Below are positions 8,352-17,319 of a stretch of 64,000 bases of DNA, piece by piece. The DNA lies in IMG/VR virus record IMGVR_UViG_3300008116_000058, positions 1-64,000 of that record; one strand, 5' to 3'. Position numbers and translations under genes: made by a program. Under the pieces are notes generated by a model that worked only from the letters and a program-made list of their open reading frames with translations, made no database searches and had not been told where the DNA came from. This stretch comes from a virus. Position 1 is the stretch's first letter; each line of letters begins with the position of its first letter.

Positions 8352-9089
8352 TTATTGTATTTTTCTTAGTTTTTCACCAATAGACTTGAGTCTAGCTTTG
8401 ATTTCAGCCATTCTATCAGATGTACGTTTCCACAAAGTTTCATTTGGAACTTCCATCTCAGTCTTAAGTTTATGGTTAACACTCATTAAAAAGTCTACTT
8501 CTCTAAGCATCTTTGTGATTTCTTGAGTAATCAAAGAAACCTTATAAGAATTCTTCTTAGGATTTTCTTTCAAACGAATATAACGAGATACCGCCTCGTT
8601 TAACTTACTTTCCTTTTCAGTAAGATCTTTAATGCCCTTGGTTATTGTTCTAATAAACTTGGTCTTTTGATCTGGTGTTGCTTTTGAAATTTTCTTTTCA
8701 AAGTCAGCGTCATCTTTACCGGGATGTTTATCAGCCCAATCAGGAACACCGTCACCATCTGCATCTGGCTTTTTCTTCTTAACTTCCTTCTTTTTCTTTG
8801 GTGCCTTCTTTTCGTCAAGTTCTTCTTCTTTTTCTGCAAGCTTTGAACCGGGATTTTGTTTCAATGTAGCCTTAGTTGCACTATTACTACCACGTTGTCC
8901 AGGCGCTGCAAAAGCACGTGGAGTTTTAATGCCATCAATTCCACCAGTTCCACCAGTTCCACTAGTTGTTGATGTTTCATCAAGATCTTGTAGTTCTTGT
9001 TTAATCAATTTCTTGATAAGTTCTTTCAACTTGGCTTCATCTTCTCCGGTAATCAAATTTGGAGTCTCTGGTTTCTTTTCTTTACTCAT
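8352..9089 (-). CDS. Hypothetical head-module protein with acidic DxDGD motif
   Basis: 245 residues. It has a highly charged N-terminus containing KELIKKLIKQELQDLDE, a Gly/Thr linker (SGTGGTGGIDG), a Lys-rich stretch, then DADGDGVPDWADKHPGKDD at about 130-148, which resembles calcium-binding thrombospondin type 3 or EF-like loops. The C-terminal 100 residues are helical (ITQEITKMLREVDFLMSVNH). Its stop is next to the start of the gene at 7811-8350 and it begins 1 base after the upstream gene, so it belongs to the same head operon. No function is assigned. Confidence 0.75.
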   Translation of the reverse strand: MSKEKKPETPNLITGEDEAKLKELIKKLIKQELQDLDETSTTSGTGGTGGIDGIKTPRAFAAPGQRGSNSATKATLKQNPGSKLAEKEEELDEKKAPKKKKEVKKKKPDADGDGVPDWADKHPGKDDADFEKKISKATPDQKTKFIRTITKGIKDLTEKESKLNEAVSRYIRLKENPKKNSYKVSLITQEITKMLREVDFLMSVNHKLKTEMEVPNETLWKRTSDRMAEIKARLKSIGEKLRKIQ

Positions 9090-9090
9090 A

Positions 9091-9954
9091 TTATTTCAAG
9101 TTATTAAGTTCTTTGACCAATTCATATGACAATAATAATGCCATAATATGATTGTCTTTGACAACAGTAGAAGGTTTTACTTTATCCAAAACATTAGTGA
9201 TTTCTGTAAGTTTAATATAAACAACTTGATTATCTTTAATCTTGGATGTAGAATCTGATATAATTTTCTTAATCTTTTCAATTTCTTCACAAACGTATTT
9301 GGAAAGAGAATTGGTATTTGATACGTTAAGAATGTATTCACGAATAAGGTTCTTTTGATTGTCATCAAAATCCTTATACTTGGTATTCATACCTTCCAAC
9401 AACAATTTGTATGCGAGAAGACGAATATCCTCGCTTTGTTGTTTATAGTATTCCAACAATCCTTCATCATTATCAGACTTTTTAGTTACTGTTTTGCACA
9501 AAGACTCAATGATGGATTCTCTGGATTGAACTACTTCTTTAACGTCAAACTTGGATGATGTCTTATTTTCGAAGACTTTATAAATGGATGCAAAAATACG
9601 ATAATTCTTGATATTGGCTTTTAAGAAACTATCAATTGGATAGATTTCTTTTATCTCACGGATCAAATCGTACTTTTGTTGTGCTAGTCGTTTGTCATCT
9701 AATTGTGCCCGTGATTCCAATACCACACTGATTATTCTTTCAGCGTGAGAGGCATCTCTAGCTTTTTCGTTTAGTAGGAAATTGTATAGTTGATACTCTT
9801 TACCTAATTCGGTATTCTCAGAAAAATACTTAAAAAGAATTTGTTTGGCAGCTGATTCATCCTTACCCCCAATAATATCTGCTGTTATTTGACGGGTAAG
9901 CAGCTCAAACAAAATTCCCGTATTTTTGAACTTTGAATGCTTCGCTTTGTGCAT
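9091..9954 (-). CDS. Hypothetical head-module protein
   Basis: 287 residues, almost entirely predicted alpha helix, starting MHKAKHSKFKNTGILFELLT. It has no motif I recognise, no membrane segment and no signal. It lies between the portal gene and the small prohead genes, with a late-motif copy 16 bases before its ATG, so it may head the transcript that runs through the protease. The N-terminal block (about 1-60) resembles a helical regulatory fold, but I cannot name a family. Confidence 0.75.
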   Translation of the reverse strand: MHKAKHSKFKNTGILFELLTRQITADIIGGKDESAAKQILFKYFSENTELGKEYQLYNFLLNEKARDASHAERIISVVLESRAQLDDKRLAQQKYDLIREIKEIYPIDSFLKANIKNYRIFASIYKVFENKTSSKFDVKEVVQSRESIIESLCKTVTKKSDNDEGLLEYYKQQSEDIRLLAYKLLLEGMNTKYKDFDDNQKNLIREYILNVSNTNSLSKYVCEEIEKIKKIISDSTSKIKDNQVVYIKLTEITNVLDKVKPSTVVKDNHIMALLLSYELVKELNNLK

Positions 9955-9970
9955 ATTAGTAGTTATAATT

Positions 9971-9978
9971 TATAAATA
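9971..9978 (-). promoter_or_regulatory. Candidate late promoter motif TATTTATA
   Basis: On the coding strand, 16 bases before the ATG of the gene starting at 9954, in the short gap after the portal gene. Confidence 0.5.
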
Positions 9979-10010
9979 TATCAATTTTTGATGAAACTCC
10001 CATAATTGTA

Positions 10011-11918
10011 TTATTCTAGTATGTTAGATTCATCCATCATGGATTTTTGTTTATTTTCGGAAATCAATGTTTGTTTTTCTTGTTTTGCAGTCTTGAGATA
10101 TGAGTCTAAAGTAGTCAATTCCTTATTGATACTTTCAAGACTAAACGGTGAAGATCCTGTGAACTTATGATTTGGGGATCTATCTGCTTTAAAATCCCTA
10201 TTCATTTCAAGATGACCGAGTGGATCTTCTCCGAATGGATAATTACTGGCCTTTTTCAATCCTTTTTGAGACGGACGTTCATAGTCTGGCTTTGACTTTT
10301 CCTTCAATGTAGGAATTTCTGCACCACCAGCTTCTCCTCCACCAGCAGGAGCGGATTCACCGCCAGCTTCTCCACCGGTTTCACCGCCTCCACCACCGCC
10401 ACCGCCACCGCCTTCTTCTGGACTAACTTTTTGGAATGACTTGGCAGGATCATTACCTTCTTCTTCAATCTGTTTAAATCTGTATGTCTGTTTTGCGTCA
10501 TCAACAATATCGTTTTTGATATTGTTCATGTCATCATCTGACATATGGAAAATTTCGTTGTATACCCACTTTTTACTAAACAACTTATTATCCAACATGT
10601 CTTTAGCGACAGATACCTTATTTGACCAAATGTCGATCTTTTCCTTTTCAAATACCGTTGATGGATTGGTAAGTTCCAAACTAAAATCAACCAAACTTGA
10701 ATCTCTGTATCCTTGTGCATACAAGTGTACAATACCAATCTTGGTCAATTCACTGATAAGAATTTGTTGAATACGTTGAATTGTACGAGAAAAACGAACA
10801 TCTTCTTGTGCCAATGTAGCTTTACCACTCAAATCTTCATCATAACTCAAGAACGCCTTAGGTATCTTGAGAGCAGCCATCATTTTCTTACGCAGATATT
10901 CAATATCGTCCGTGCCAGTGAATTCCATGCCACTAAGAGATTCAATGCTGGTACCACTATCACCACCACGAACAGGAAGATAAAAATCTTCAACCATGTT
11001 TTGAAGATTGAAACGAAGATTGTAATCACCACTTTTTTCATCGATATATGGTACCTTTTTGGTTTTAGCAATCAACTTTTCCATATATGAGTCAATCTCG
11101 TTTGGAGGAATATTACCAACGTCAATCTTGAAAATACGTTTTTCAGGAGCACGCATAATACGATGAATCAACATTGCGTCTTCCATCAAACTCAATTGTT
11201 TCCAAACGCGACGAGCACCTTCCAACATACTCTTACCATATGGCAAGAAGTTACTATCACTCAATAAACGAAAATGTGCTACTTGATAGTTTTCAAGATC
11301 TTCGACCTTACCACCGTCAGGTAGGTTGACTTGAAATTTGATATAGTTCTTATTATACAAATCACTGTTTTCAACACGGGTTACATTATAAGCACTAATT
11401 GGCTCAATCATATAAACTCCGTACTCGGGACTGATATAAAGTCTAAGATAAAAATCGCCGTACTTACACATGTTACGAACATAACTCCAAAGGTTAAATT
11501 CGATATTCATGATATCATAATACAAGTTACGAAGTATCTGTTTGATATTATCATTTGGTGTATTGATCACCAAAACATCTCCCATTTCGTTACGTGTCAA
11601 TGATTCATCCGCGTAAATATCCAATGCAGAACTAAGAATTGGATCCATGTCCATCGTATCATAATCTCTGAATAATTCGATACGAGCGGCTTGATAACTA
11701 AGGGTGAAATCTCTACTATACTGATTGTACGCAGAAGTACGAATACGATTAAAACGGTCACGTAGTGTGTTTCTATCCGTAGCGTATGCTACTTCATCGG
11801 TATCTACTACCTTTAACTTTTTACCACCAACGTTACGTACAATAACGTCTGTAGAGAAAAGTCTCTTAAGACGAGCAAATAGTGATCTGCTCTTTAAATC
11901 TGTCGGTTGATCTGCCAT
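10011..11918 (-). CDS. 20: Portal vertex protein, T4 gp20-like
   Basis: 635 residues (T4 gp20 is 524). It forms the dodecameric DNA entry channel and initiates prohead assembly. It starts with Leu/Arg-rich KSRSLFARLKRLFS, followed by SRDFTLSYQAARIELFRDYD, TMDMDPILSSALDIYADESL and PYGKSMLEGARRVWKQL, blocks characteristic of gp20-type portals. The AEKR-type stretch MRAPEKRIFKIDVGNIPPNE is also diagnostic. The C-terminal 130 residues are an addition: a run of ten glycines near residue 507 in a Gly/Glu/Ala tract, then a helical tail. It is directly downstream of the large terminase, as in T4 relatives. Late-motif variant at 11940. Confidence 0.95.
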   Translation of the reverse strand: MADQPTDLKSRSLFARLKRLFSTDVIVRNVGGKKLKVVDTDEVAYATDRNTLRDRFNRIRTSAYNQYSRDFTLSYQAARIELFRDYDTMDMDPILSSALDIYADESLTRNEMGDVLVINTPNDNIKQILRNLYYDIMNIEFNLWSYVRNMCKYGDFYLRLYISPEYGVYMIEPISAYNVTRVENSDLYNKNYIKFQVNLPDGGKVEDLENYQVAHFRLLSDSNFLPYGKSMLEGARRVWKQLSLMEDAMLIHRIMRAPEKRIFKIDVGNIPPNEIDSYMEKLIAKTKKVPYIDEKSGDYNLRFNLQNMVEDFYLPVRGGDSGTSIESLSGMEFTGTDDIEYLRKKMMAALKIPKAFLSYDEDLSGKATLAQEDVRFSRTIQRIQQILISELTKIGIVHLYAQGYRDSSLVDFSLELTNPSTVFEKEKIDIWSNKVSVAKDMLDNKLFSKKWVYNEIFHMSDDDMNNIKNDIVDDAKQTYRFKQIEEEGNDPAKSFQKVSPEEGGGGGGGGGGETGGEAGGESAPAGGGEAGGAEIPTLKEKSKPDYERPSQKGLKKASNYPFGEDPLGHLEMNRDFKADRSPNHKFTGSSPFSLESINKELTTLDSYLKTAKQEKQTLISENKQKSMMDESNILE

Positions 11919-11939
11919 ACAATTGTATTATATTTCGTA

Positions 11940-11948
11940 AATAAATAG
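11940..11948 (-). promoter_or_regulatory. Candidate late promoter motif CTATTTATT
   Basis: 21 bases upstream of the portal ATG, in the gap to the terminase stop. Confidence 0.45.
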
Positions 11949-11958
11949 TGAAAGATCG

Positions 11959-13557
11959 TTATAATAACCAAGTTAAACTCTCTTTTTGATCTTTTAGTCC
12001 GGTAGGCATTTCCCACGACTGTTGTGCATTTGCGTTTTTTGTAGTATACACAGGAGAGCTTTGTTGTTCAGATCTATTGATACTACCCAACATATTACGA
12101 GTCATATCTATTGATTGTTGACGTAATTTCAAAGCGGTATCACGTACCCACAATCCAATTGCAAATGACATTACCAAATCATCATTGTAATTCTTCATTG
12201 CCTCGGCTTTACCATTATTCCAAATAAACGTATACAATTCATCAATTGTACGTGTTGACTGAATATTTATGGTCTTTTCACGCATATAACTTTCTAATCG
12301 TGAAATAATCAACTGTCTTGTTACAGATGTTGTAGTAAACCCCGGAGTCATCTTCTTTTCGACAGAATGGATTCGATTGGTCATTTGATGTTCCACGTCT
12401 ACATATTTTAAATCAGCACTACTATAAAACAAATTAGGATATTTTCTATCCAAGATTTGTTGAATTGTGCCCCAACCAATATTTAAATTTTCTACAATCA
12501 ACAAGGCGTTGTTATATTCTGTAGCAACATTGACCAACATATTGCCATAATCTTTGGTTCCAATTTGTCCTTTGTATTCCGCAACCTGCGTAAAACTTTC
12601 AATATCAATTACGTGAAATGCACTATAGTCGCCTCCATCACCACGAGCAACGTCCGCACATACCAAATATGAACGTGTATAGTCTGGATATTCCCACAAC
12701 CACAACAATTTATCCATACCTCTAGTTTCGACAGGAGCACGTACTTTTGTCTGTTTATAGAAATCAAGAATCGGCACATCAACTACAGTATTACCTGATG
12801 TAGCAAAGTCACAATCACATTCTTGTGCGGCCATCTTTGGACCAAGCAATTTTGTTTGTTCATCTCTCCAAGTTTGATCACGTTCAGGATGAAGATGCCA
12901 TGGCAAACGTATCGTGTGAAACTTATTCTTTTTACCTTCAGCTTCTACCCAAGTTTTATGAAAAAAGTTACCAACACCGTTTGGTGTTGATAACACGATT
13001 GCTTTACCACCAGTTGATAGTGTCGATTGTGCCGATGTCCAAATTTCATCGATGTTATCAATAAATGCGGCCTCGTCAATAATCAACATTGATAGTGCGG
13101 CCGAACGACCAGCGGTACCAGAAGATGATACGGCTTTAATTTGTGAACCATTCTTAAGACGCAATGATAGACGATTATCTTCGACACATGGAACTTTCAA
13201 CCAACTTGGAAGATTGTCATTGGCAAAACGTACACGGGTAACAATTTCTTTAGATGTTTCTTGTGTAATACTGATACACAAAATATTTTTGTCACTATTA
13301 AATACCATCAACCACAAACTATACGCACTACACAATGTGGTAATACCAAGCTGACGACTTTTTAAAATAATGTTATAGTCGTTATCAATAATCTCCTGTA
13401 GAGAATCATCTTGAAAAGGATATAATTCAAATGGTATTGTACCTCGTTTAGGATGTTGAATCTTGACGTACTTCTTCATAAAGTACATCGGGTTTTCAAG
13501 ACACTTTTTATATTCTGCCTTGATGATATCTCTTAACGATTTTTGATCATTCGACAT
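11959..13557 (-). CDS. 17: Terminase large subunit, T4 gp17-like
   Basis: 532 residues; ATPase and nuclease motor that packages DNA. Walker A is KSRQLGITT at 66-74, where T4 has SRQLGKTT: the usual Lys is Ile here, and K66/R68 in front may take over, as in other phages with the deviant form. Walker B is LIIDEA at 158-163, and VLSTPNG is the coupling motif. The RNase H-like nuclease starts at VCADVARGDGGDYSA (about 300), and NYNDDLVMS near residue 480 supplies its last acidic residues. The start overlaps the upstream gene by 11 bases, like T4 genes 16 and 17. Assignment firm. Confidence 0.95.
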   Translation of the reverse strand: MSNDQKSLRDIIKAEYKKCLENPMYFMKKYVKIQHPKRGTIPFELYPFQDDSLQEIIDNDYNIILKSRQLGITTLCSAYSLWLMVFNSDKNILCISITQETSKEIVTRVRFANDNLPSWLKVPCVEDNRLSLRLKNGSQIKAVSSSGTAGRSAALSMLIIDEAAFIDNIDEIWTSAQSTLSTGGKAIVLSTPNGVGNFFHKTWVEAEGKKNKFHTIRLPWHLHPERDQTWRDEQTKLLGPKMAAQECDCDFATSGNTVVDVPILDFYKQTKVRAPVETRGMDKLLWLWEYPDYTRSYLVCADVARGDGGDYSAFHVIDIESFTQVAEYKGQIGTKDYGNMLVNVATEYNNALLIVENLNIGWGTIQQILDRKYPNLFYSSADLKYVDVEHQMTNRIHSVEKKMTPGFTTTSVTRQLIISRLESYMREKTINIQSTRTIDELYTFIWNNGKAEAMKNYNDDLVMSFAIGLWVRDTALKLRQQSIDMTRNMLGSINRSEQQSSPVYTTKNANAQQSWEMPTGLKDQKESLTWLL

Positions 13558-14155
13558 GACTTAACTTCTCCAATTTCTTTTCAATCTTGAGAATCTGTTT
13601 ATCAATCTTTTTCAAATCGGCTTTCAGATCTTTCAAAATATTTTCTCTACGTTCAATCGTCCATTCATCCAAAGTTCCATCACCGTTTGGAAACGATATC
13701 TTTTGATGAGAAGATACAAAATCAAAACTTTCCTGCACCTTGGTACGAAACTCTTTGGCTTGACTCAATTGATTACGCAATAGTTTGTTTTGTTCATAAT
13801 CATCATACTTTCCTTCTACACGTAACTTGGTTTCAAACTTTGCAAGACATTCTTGACAACGACCGGTCTTATTATAAAGAATTTCATCATAACGATTGCC
13901 CCACCGAATATCCATATTACAATCTTTACAATGACGTTTGGTAGATTCAATCGTAGACGAACTGACATTGTTAATAGCACGTTTGGTGCCATTTTTCTTT
14001 ATCCACTTTTTACCATTTACGTCCTCCCAAATTTCACCCTCTTTACGAGATGCAAAATCGGAATCTGCAGTATAACCAACTTGAATAAAAGGACGTTCAC
14101 CATTGAGATAGTCCCTAACGATTGCCAAATTACTTTTTCCTGACGCTTTTTTCAT
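13547..14155 (-). CDS. Zinc-ribbon, coiled-coil protein upstream of terminase (small-terminase candidate)
   Basis: 202 residues. N-terminal 60 residues contain a beta-rich segment (EGEIWEDVNGKKWIKKNGTKR). Residues about 73-106 carry two Cys pairs, HCKDCN and RCQECL, spaced as in a zinc ribbon. Residues 165-200 form a strong Lys/Leu/Glu coiled coil. It overlaps the terminase start by 11 bases, the arrangement of T4 gene 16 (small subunit, 164 residues, also coiled coil), so a gp16-like role is a reasonable guess by position. I see no sequence match to known small terminases, and the zinc ribbon would be unusual there. Confidence 0.75.
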   Translation of the reverse strand: MKKASGKSNLAIVRDYLNGERPFIQVGYTADSDFASRKEGEIWEDVNGKKWIKKNGTKRAINNVSSSTIESTKRHCKDCNMDIRWGNRYDEILYNKTGRCQECLAKFETKLRVEGKYDDYEQNKLLRNQLSQAKEFRTKVQESFDFVSSHQKISFPNGDGTLDEWTIERRENILKDLKADLKKIDKQILKIEKKLEKLSHVE

Positions 14156-14176
14156 AACTTATATTTGTTTAATTAT

Positions 14177-14932
14177 TCATTCGATGAATGTATCATCAAA
14201 AACTTTAATAGCTTTCGAGTATGATTTTTTGGTTTCATCACTGACGTTATCTGTATATTGCCAGTTCCAAAATAACTCTTGTGGAGTATTAAATCCGTAA
14301 AATTCCAGTACAGCTTTTTGTGTTTGTGTAACATCTTTTCCATTCCAGTTTTGACCAATAGCAATAACACCAGCATCAATATTCTTAACAATATTGGATT
14401 CACCAAGGGTTGAATGACGGTTTTCAATCCACGTCAAACGTTCTATTAGTTTCTGATAAATACTGTTGGTCTGTCCCCAACGTATAGATGTAAAAAATAA
14501 AACTACATCACTCTCAAATAATGGTTTGCTAATCTTCCAAAGTTCATCTGATTTGTTATTGATACTTGCCCAACAACGATGATATCCAGTTGGATCTTTT
14601 TCTTTATCTTTTAACACCGCACCTTTTTCTCCACAATGATTGCCCCACTTGGATGACACATTTCCTTCACATACAAAAATATTGAGTTTGCTTGCATCAA
14701 TAAATTCACACTTATCACTACCCAATCTTTCACAAACTAACTTAGCCAATTTAGTTGACTTTGCTTCATCGTCCTTATGACCTTCCCAACGATTTGATGT
14801 GCCAATCAACAACACTTTCTTTTTGGTTTGAAGATACTTGATTGTGTTATCTAGCCGCAATTCATTTTTTTCCATGTCTTTTTGACTGGAATTCGCAGCA
14901 GCTTCAACCAAAAAATCGGAGAGTTTTACCAT
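14177..14932 (-). CDS. Flavodoxin-like (NADPH-dependent FMN reductase type) protein with capsid-targeting-like N-terminus
   Basis: 251 residues. From residue about 38 the sequence has a flavodoxin-like fold: KKVLLIGTSNRWEGHKDDEA (phosphate-binding loop after the first strand), a Cys pair region, then SDVVLFFTSIRWGQTNSIYQ, the family's active-site strand and loop, and a C-terminal helix. Such proteins bind FMN and use NAD(P)H. The first ten residues MVKLSDFLVE have L8-x-E10 exactly like the T4 internal-protein signal, and residues 11-37 form a linker, so cleavage would release the enzyme inside the head. Packaging is inferred; the fold call is fairly secure. It is flanked by the putative gp16 position and a tail structural gene; late motif 7 bases before the ATG. 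Confidence 0.8.
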   Translation of the reverse strand: MVKLSDFLVEAAANSSQKDMEKNELRLDNTIKYLQTKKKVLLIGTSNRWEGHKDDEAKSTKLAKLVCERLGSDKCEFIDASKLNIFVCEGNVSSKWGNHCGEKGAVLKDKEKDPTGYHRCWASINNKSDELWKISKPLFESDVVLFFTSIRWGQTNSIYQKLIERLTWIENRHSTLGESNIVKNIDAGVIAIGQNWNGKDVTQTQKAVLEFYGFNTPQELFWNWQYTDNVSDETKKSYSKAIKVFDDTFIE

Positions 14933-14939
14933 ATCGTCC

Positions 14940-14947
14940 TATAAATA
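14940..14947 (-). promoter_or_regulatory. Candidate late promoter motif TATTTATA
   Basis: Seven bases upstream of the flavodoxin-like gene ATG, in the gap after the structural gene. Confidence 0.5.
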
Positions 14948-14973
14948 TAATACAACAAGTCGTTTTTGTATTA

Positions 14974-17289
14974 TTAATTGTAATACGGCACCCTCTTGCC
15001 ATTGATCGATAACCAGCCATCCGGTGCTTTTAATGGACAAACCACATCAACGGTACCGGGAGTTGACGCCAATGTTGTACTAGTAACAGTCGCACTAACA
15101 GTTGCAGGTGCAGTAGTTGTAGGAACAGTAGCGGAGTCAGTAGCTTCCAAATCAGTAAACTTGCCTTTTTTATGATTTGTCCCATCTTGACCAATATCAA
15201 CATTGTTAATATTACCCACCGCCGTTGGTTTAATTTCCAATACGGTACTTGGGTTAATATAAACTTTTCCACCAATACCACCATCTGCCTGCGGACTAAT
15301 ACTTACAGTTCCTTTTTTAATATGAAACGTTGCATCGTTTGCAGTATGTGCGCCACTACCACTAACATCAAACTCGAAACGAGCTGCGTTTAACATGTAC
15401 AAACCTTGTTTTGGATTAGTTTGTTCGGTGGTAATAATCAAGTTGAATACTTTTAACCCATTAGTAGTATCGGATGAAATAACACCGGGAATAAGTTTAT
15501 TCAAAGATGATCCAGACGGATCAAACGACGTGATCGTTCTTAAATCAGAATATACTAAATTAGAGTTAACATCAAACAATTCTGATTTTATTTCAAACTG
15601 TTCACCCGCAACAGTTACAGGAAATGGTATACGAGACGTAAATATTTCAGGAGAAAAAGATGGTTCCGAATATGTCGATAACTGTAAGTCAGATAATGTG
15701 GATACACAATTTTTAGTGTATATTACCATCGTTCCATTAAACTGTTTACCAAATCGACTATAAAATGTATGAGGGTCTGGATGATACAACGACGATGACC
15801 GTTCATCCAAATAAATTTCTCCGACCTTAACTCCACGAACATTATCAAAATTTGGATCACCATTAACTTCGTTGATCAAAGAAGATGTTATGTAAAAACT
15901 AACACTTGCAGGTTGAGTTGTATCTGATTTGATAATTTTGGATCTGACTGAAAACTTATATGTAACATCTGGATAAAACCGCATGAAGTTACTGTCATAT
16001 GCCATTCCAGATTCATTCAACACCGAAGTTTGATCATATGGGGTGTATTCATGTGTAACACTTCCACCATTGGTATCATTTTTTACAATAATGTATTGTT
16101 CATTATTAGTGCTATTTGTAATAACCATTGCGTCCATCAAATATGATGAATCTCTAGTAAAACTGATTGTATTGGAACTACTAAACCAATAGTGATGTAA
16201 ATGTGTTGGGTTTGGAAATGATCCTAGACTTTTATAATAACTGTTTGGTGTGGCTGAATCTACTAAAGCCTGTGAATCAACAAAAGGTTCGTCTGCAATA
16301 ATCTCAAAATCACCGGCTGCACTTAAACTTCTACGATACAATTTGTGACGATAAATGTTACCAGAAAAAGTCTTTAGGTTAGTATATGTTACAAATGCAA
16401 CCGATTGATTGTATGATGAACTTGTAATAAATCTACCATCATACTTAACGTTTGTAATATTAGCAGACAAAGTACCATCTACAATATTTGAAATTATTTT
16501 CTTGTTTTTATTATCGACGTAATAAATTGGGTTCTTCAACTTGACCGTGTTTTCACTCAATACATCGGTAATAACGTTTGATGATGTTAAACTGGTTACA
16601 ATATCACCATCCAATTTAGTTGCATAGATATCTACCAATGCGTTTTTCATTGAAGATGAAACAACCAATGAACCATCTAAAAAAGTAAGACGATAATCAA
16701 TTGGAGTTGACCCGATATCAAACAATCCATAATCATCATTTTTCTTGGGGGTTACCGCATAAGTTGTAATTGGAGTATTATTAATAACTGTCAAATACCC
16801 CGAAGAATTGTCTGATGTAATTGGAACGAAAGTCGATGTTACTGACAATATGGGAGATTTATAAAATATGACCTTCGATGTATTTTGTACAGATGGATTG
16901 ATTTGAATATTACCAATCCAACGTATCAGTTTGTTTGTCTTTTCACGACCAACAATAATAACTTTACCAACACCATAAGGAGTATCGTTATAAACGTATA
17001 CCGATATTCTAACCGCGCCACCTTCCTTATAGGCGATGTTGTTGGTCTTAGCCACCTCAACATACAATGACCGACCCTGACTGTCTAAAACCTCAATTTG
17101 AATAGGACTATTAACTGCAAGTTTATCGGACCCATTTAACAAAAAAGTATTCTTACCAGCAGTAAACTTGGGTGAGTATTCCGATAATATAAAATACTCG
17201 GACAAAAACGAACTATCTTCAATATCGACTCGTAAATCAGATAAGTTCAGCTTTTGTCCGGTATTTCTTGCATTTGATATTAAAGCCAT
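14974..17289 (-). CDS. Predicted virion structural protein
   Basis: 771 residues from the ATG at 17289 (an upstream TTG at 17307 is also in frame but lies inside an inverted repeat). The sequence is beta-rich, Ser/Thr/Asn-rich, with no Cys clusters and no signal peptide, like phage tail or fibre proteins. The last 100 residues include a Thr/Val/Ala/Pro linker (about 720-755) and a compact end CPLKAPDGWLSINGKRVPYYN. No family recognised; a tail or neck appendage is inferred. A perfect 11-base inverted repeat covers its start. Confidence 0.7.
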   Translation of the reverse strand: MALISNARNTGQKLNLSDLRVDIEDSSFLSEYFILSEYSPKFTAGKNTFLLNGSDKLAVNSPIQIEVLDSQGRSLYVEVAKTNNIAYKEGGAVRISVYVYNDTPYGVGKVIIVGREKTNKLIRWIGNIQINPSVQNTSKVIFYKSPILSVTSTFVPITSDNSSGYLTVINNTPITTYAVTPKKNDDYGLFDIGSTPIDYRLTFLDGSLVVSSSMKNALVDIYATKLDGDIVTSLTSSNVITDVLSENTVKLKNPIYYVDNKNKKIISNIVDGTLSANITNVKYDGRFITSSSYNQSVAFVTYTNLKTFSGNIYRHKLYRRSLSAAGDFEIIADEPFVDSQALVDSATPNSYYKSLGSFPNPTHLHHYWFSSSNTISFTRDSSYLMDAMVITNSTNNEQYIIVKNDTNGGSVTHEYTPYDQTSVLNESGMAYDSNFMRFYPDVTYKFSVRSKIIKSDTTQPASVSFYITSSLINEVNGDPNFDNVRGVKVGEIYLDERSSSLYHPDPHTFYSRFGKQFNGTMVIYTKNCVSTLSDLQLSTYSEPSFSPEIFTSRIPFPVTVAGEQFEIKSELFDVNSNLVYSDLRTITSFDPSGSSLNKLIPGVISSDTTNGLKVFNLIITTEQTNPKQGLYMLNAARFEFDVSGSGAHTANDATFHIKKGTVSISPQADGGIGGKVYINPSTVLEIKPTAVGNINNVDIGQDGTNHKKGKFTDLEATDSATVPTTTAPATVSATVTSTTLASTPGTVDVVCPLKAPDGWLSINGKRVPYYN

Positions 17290-17314
17290 ATGTATTGTAA
17301 TTAACAATACATAT
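17288..17314. repeat. Perfect inverted repeat at gene start
   Basis: Arms ATATGTATTGT and ACAATACATAT (11 bases each) with a 5-base AATTA centre, overlapping the ATG of the structural gene. The right arm with the next two bases (ACAATACATATAG) recurs at 57274-57286. It may be an operator or a divergent promoter element. Confidence 0.6.
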
Positions 17315-17319
17315 AGAAA

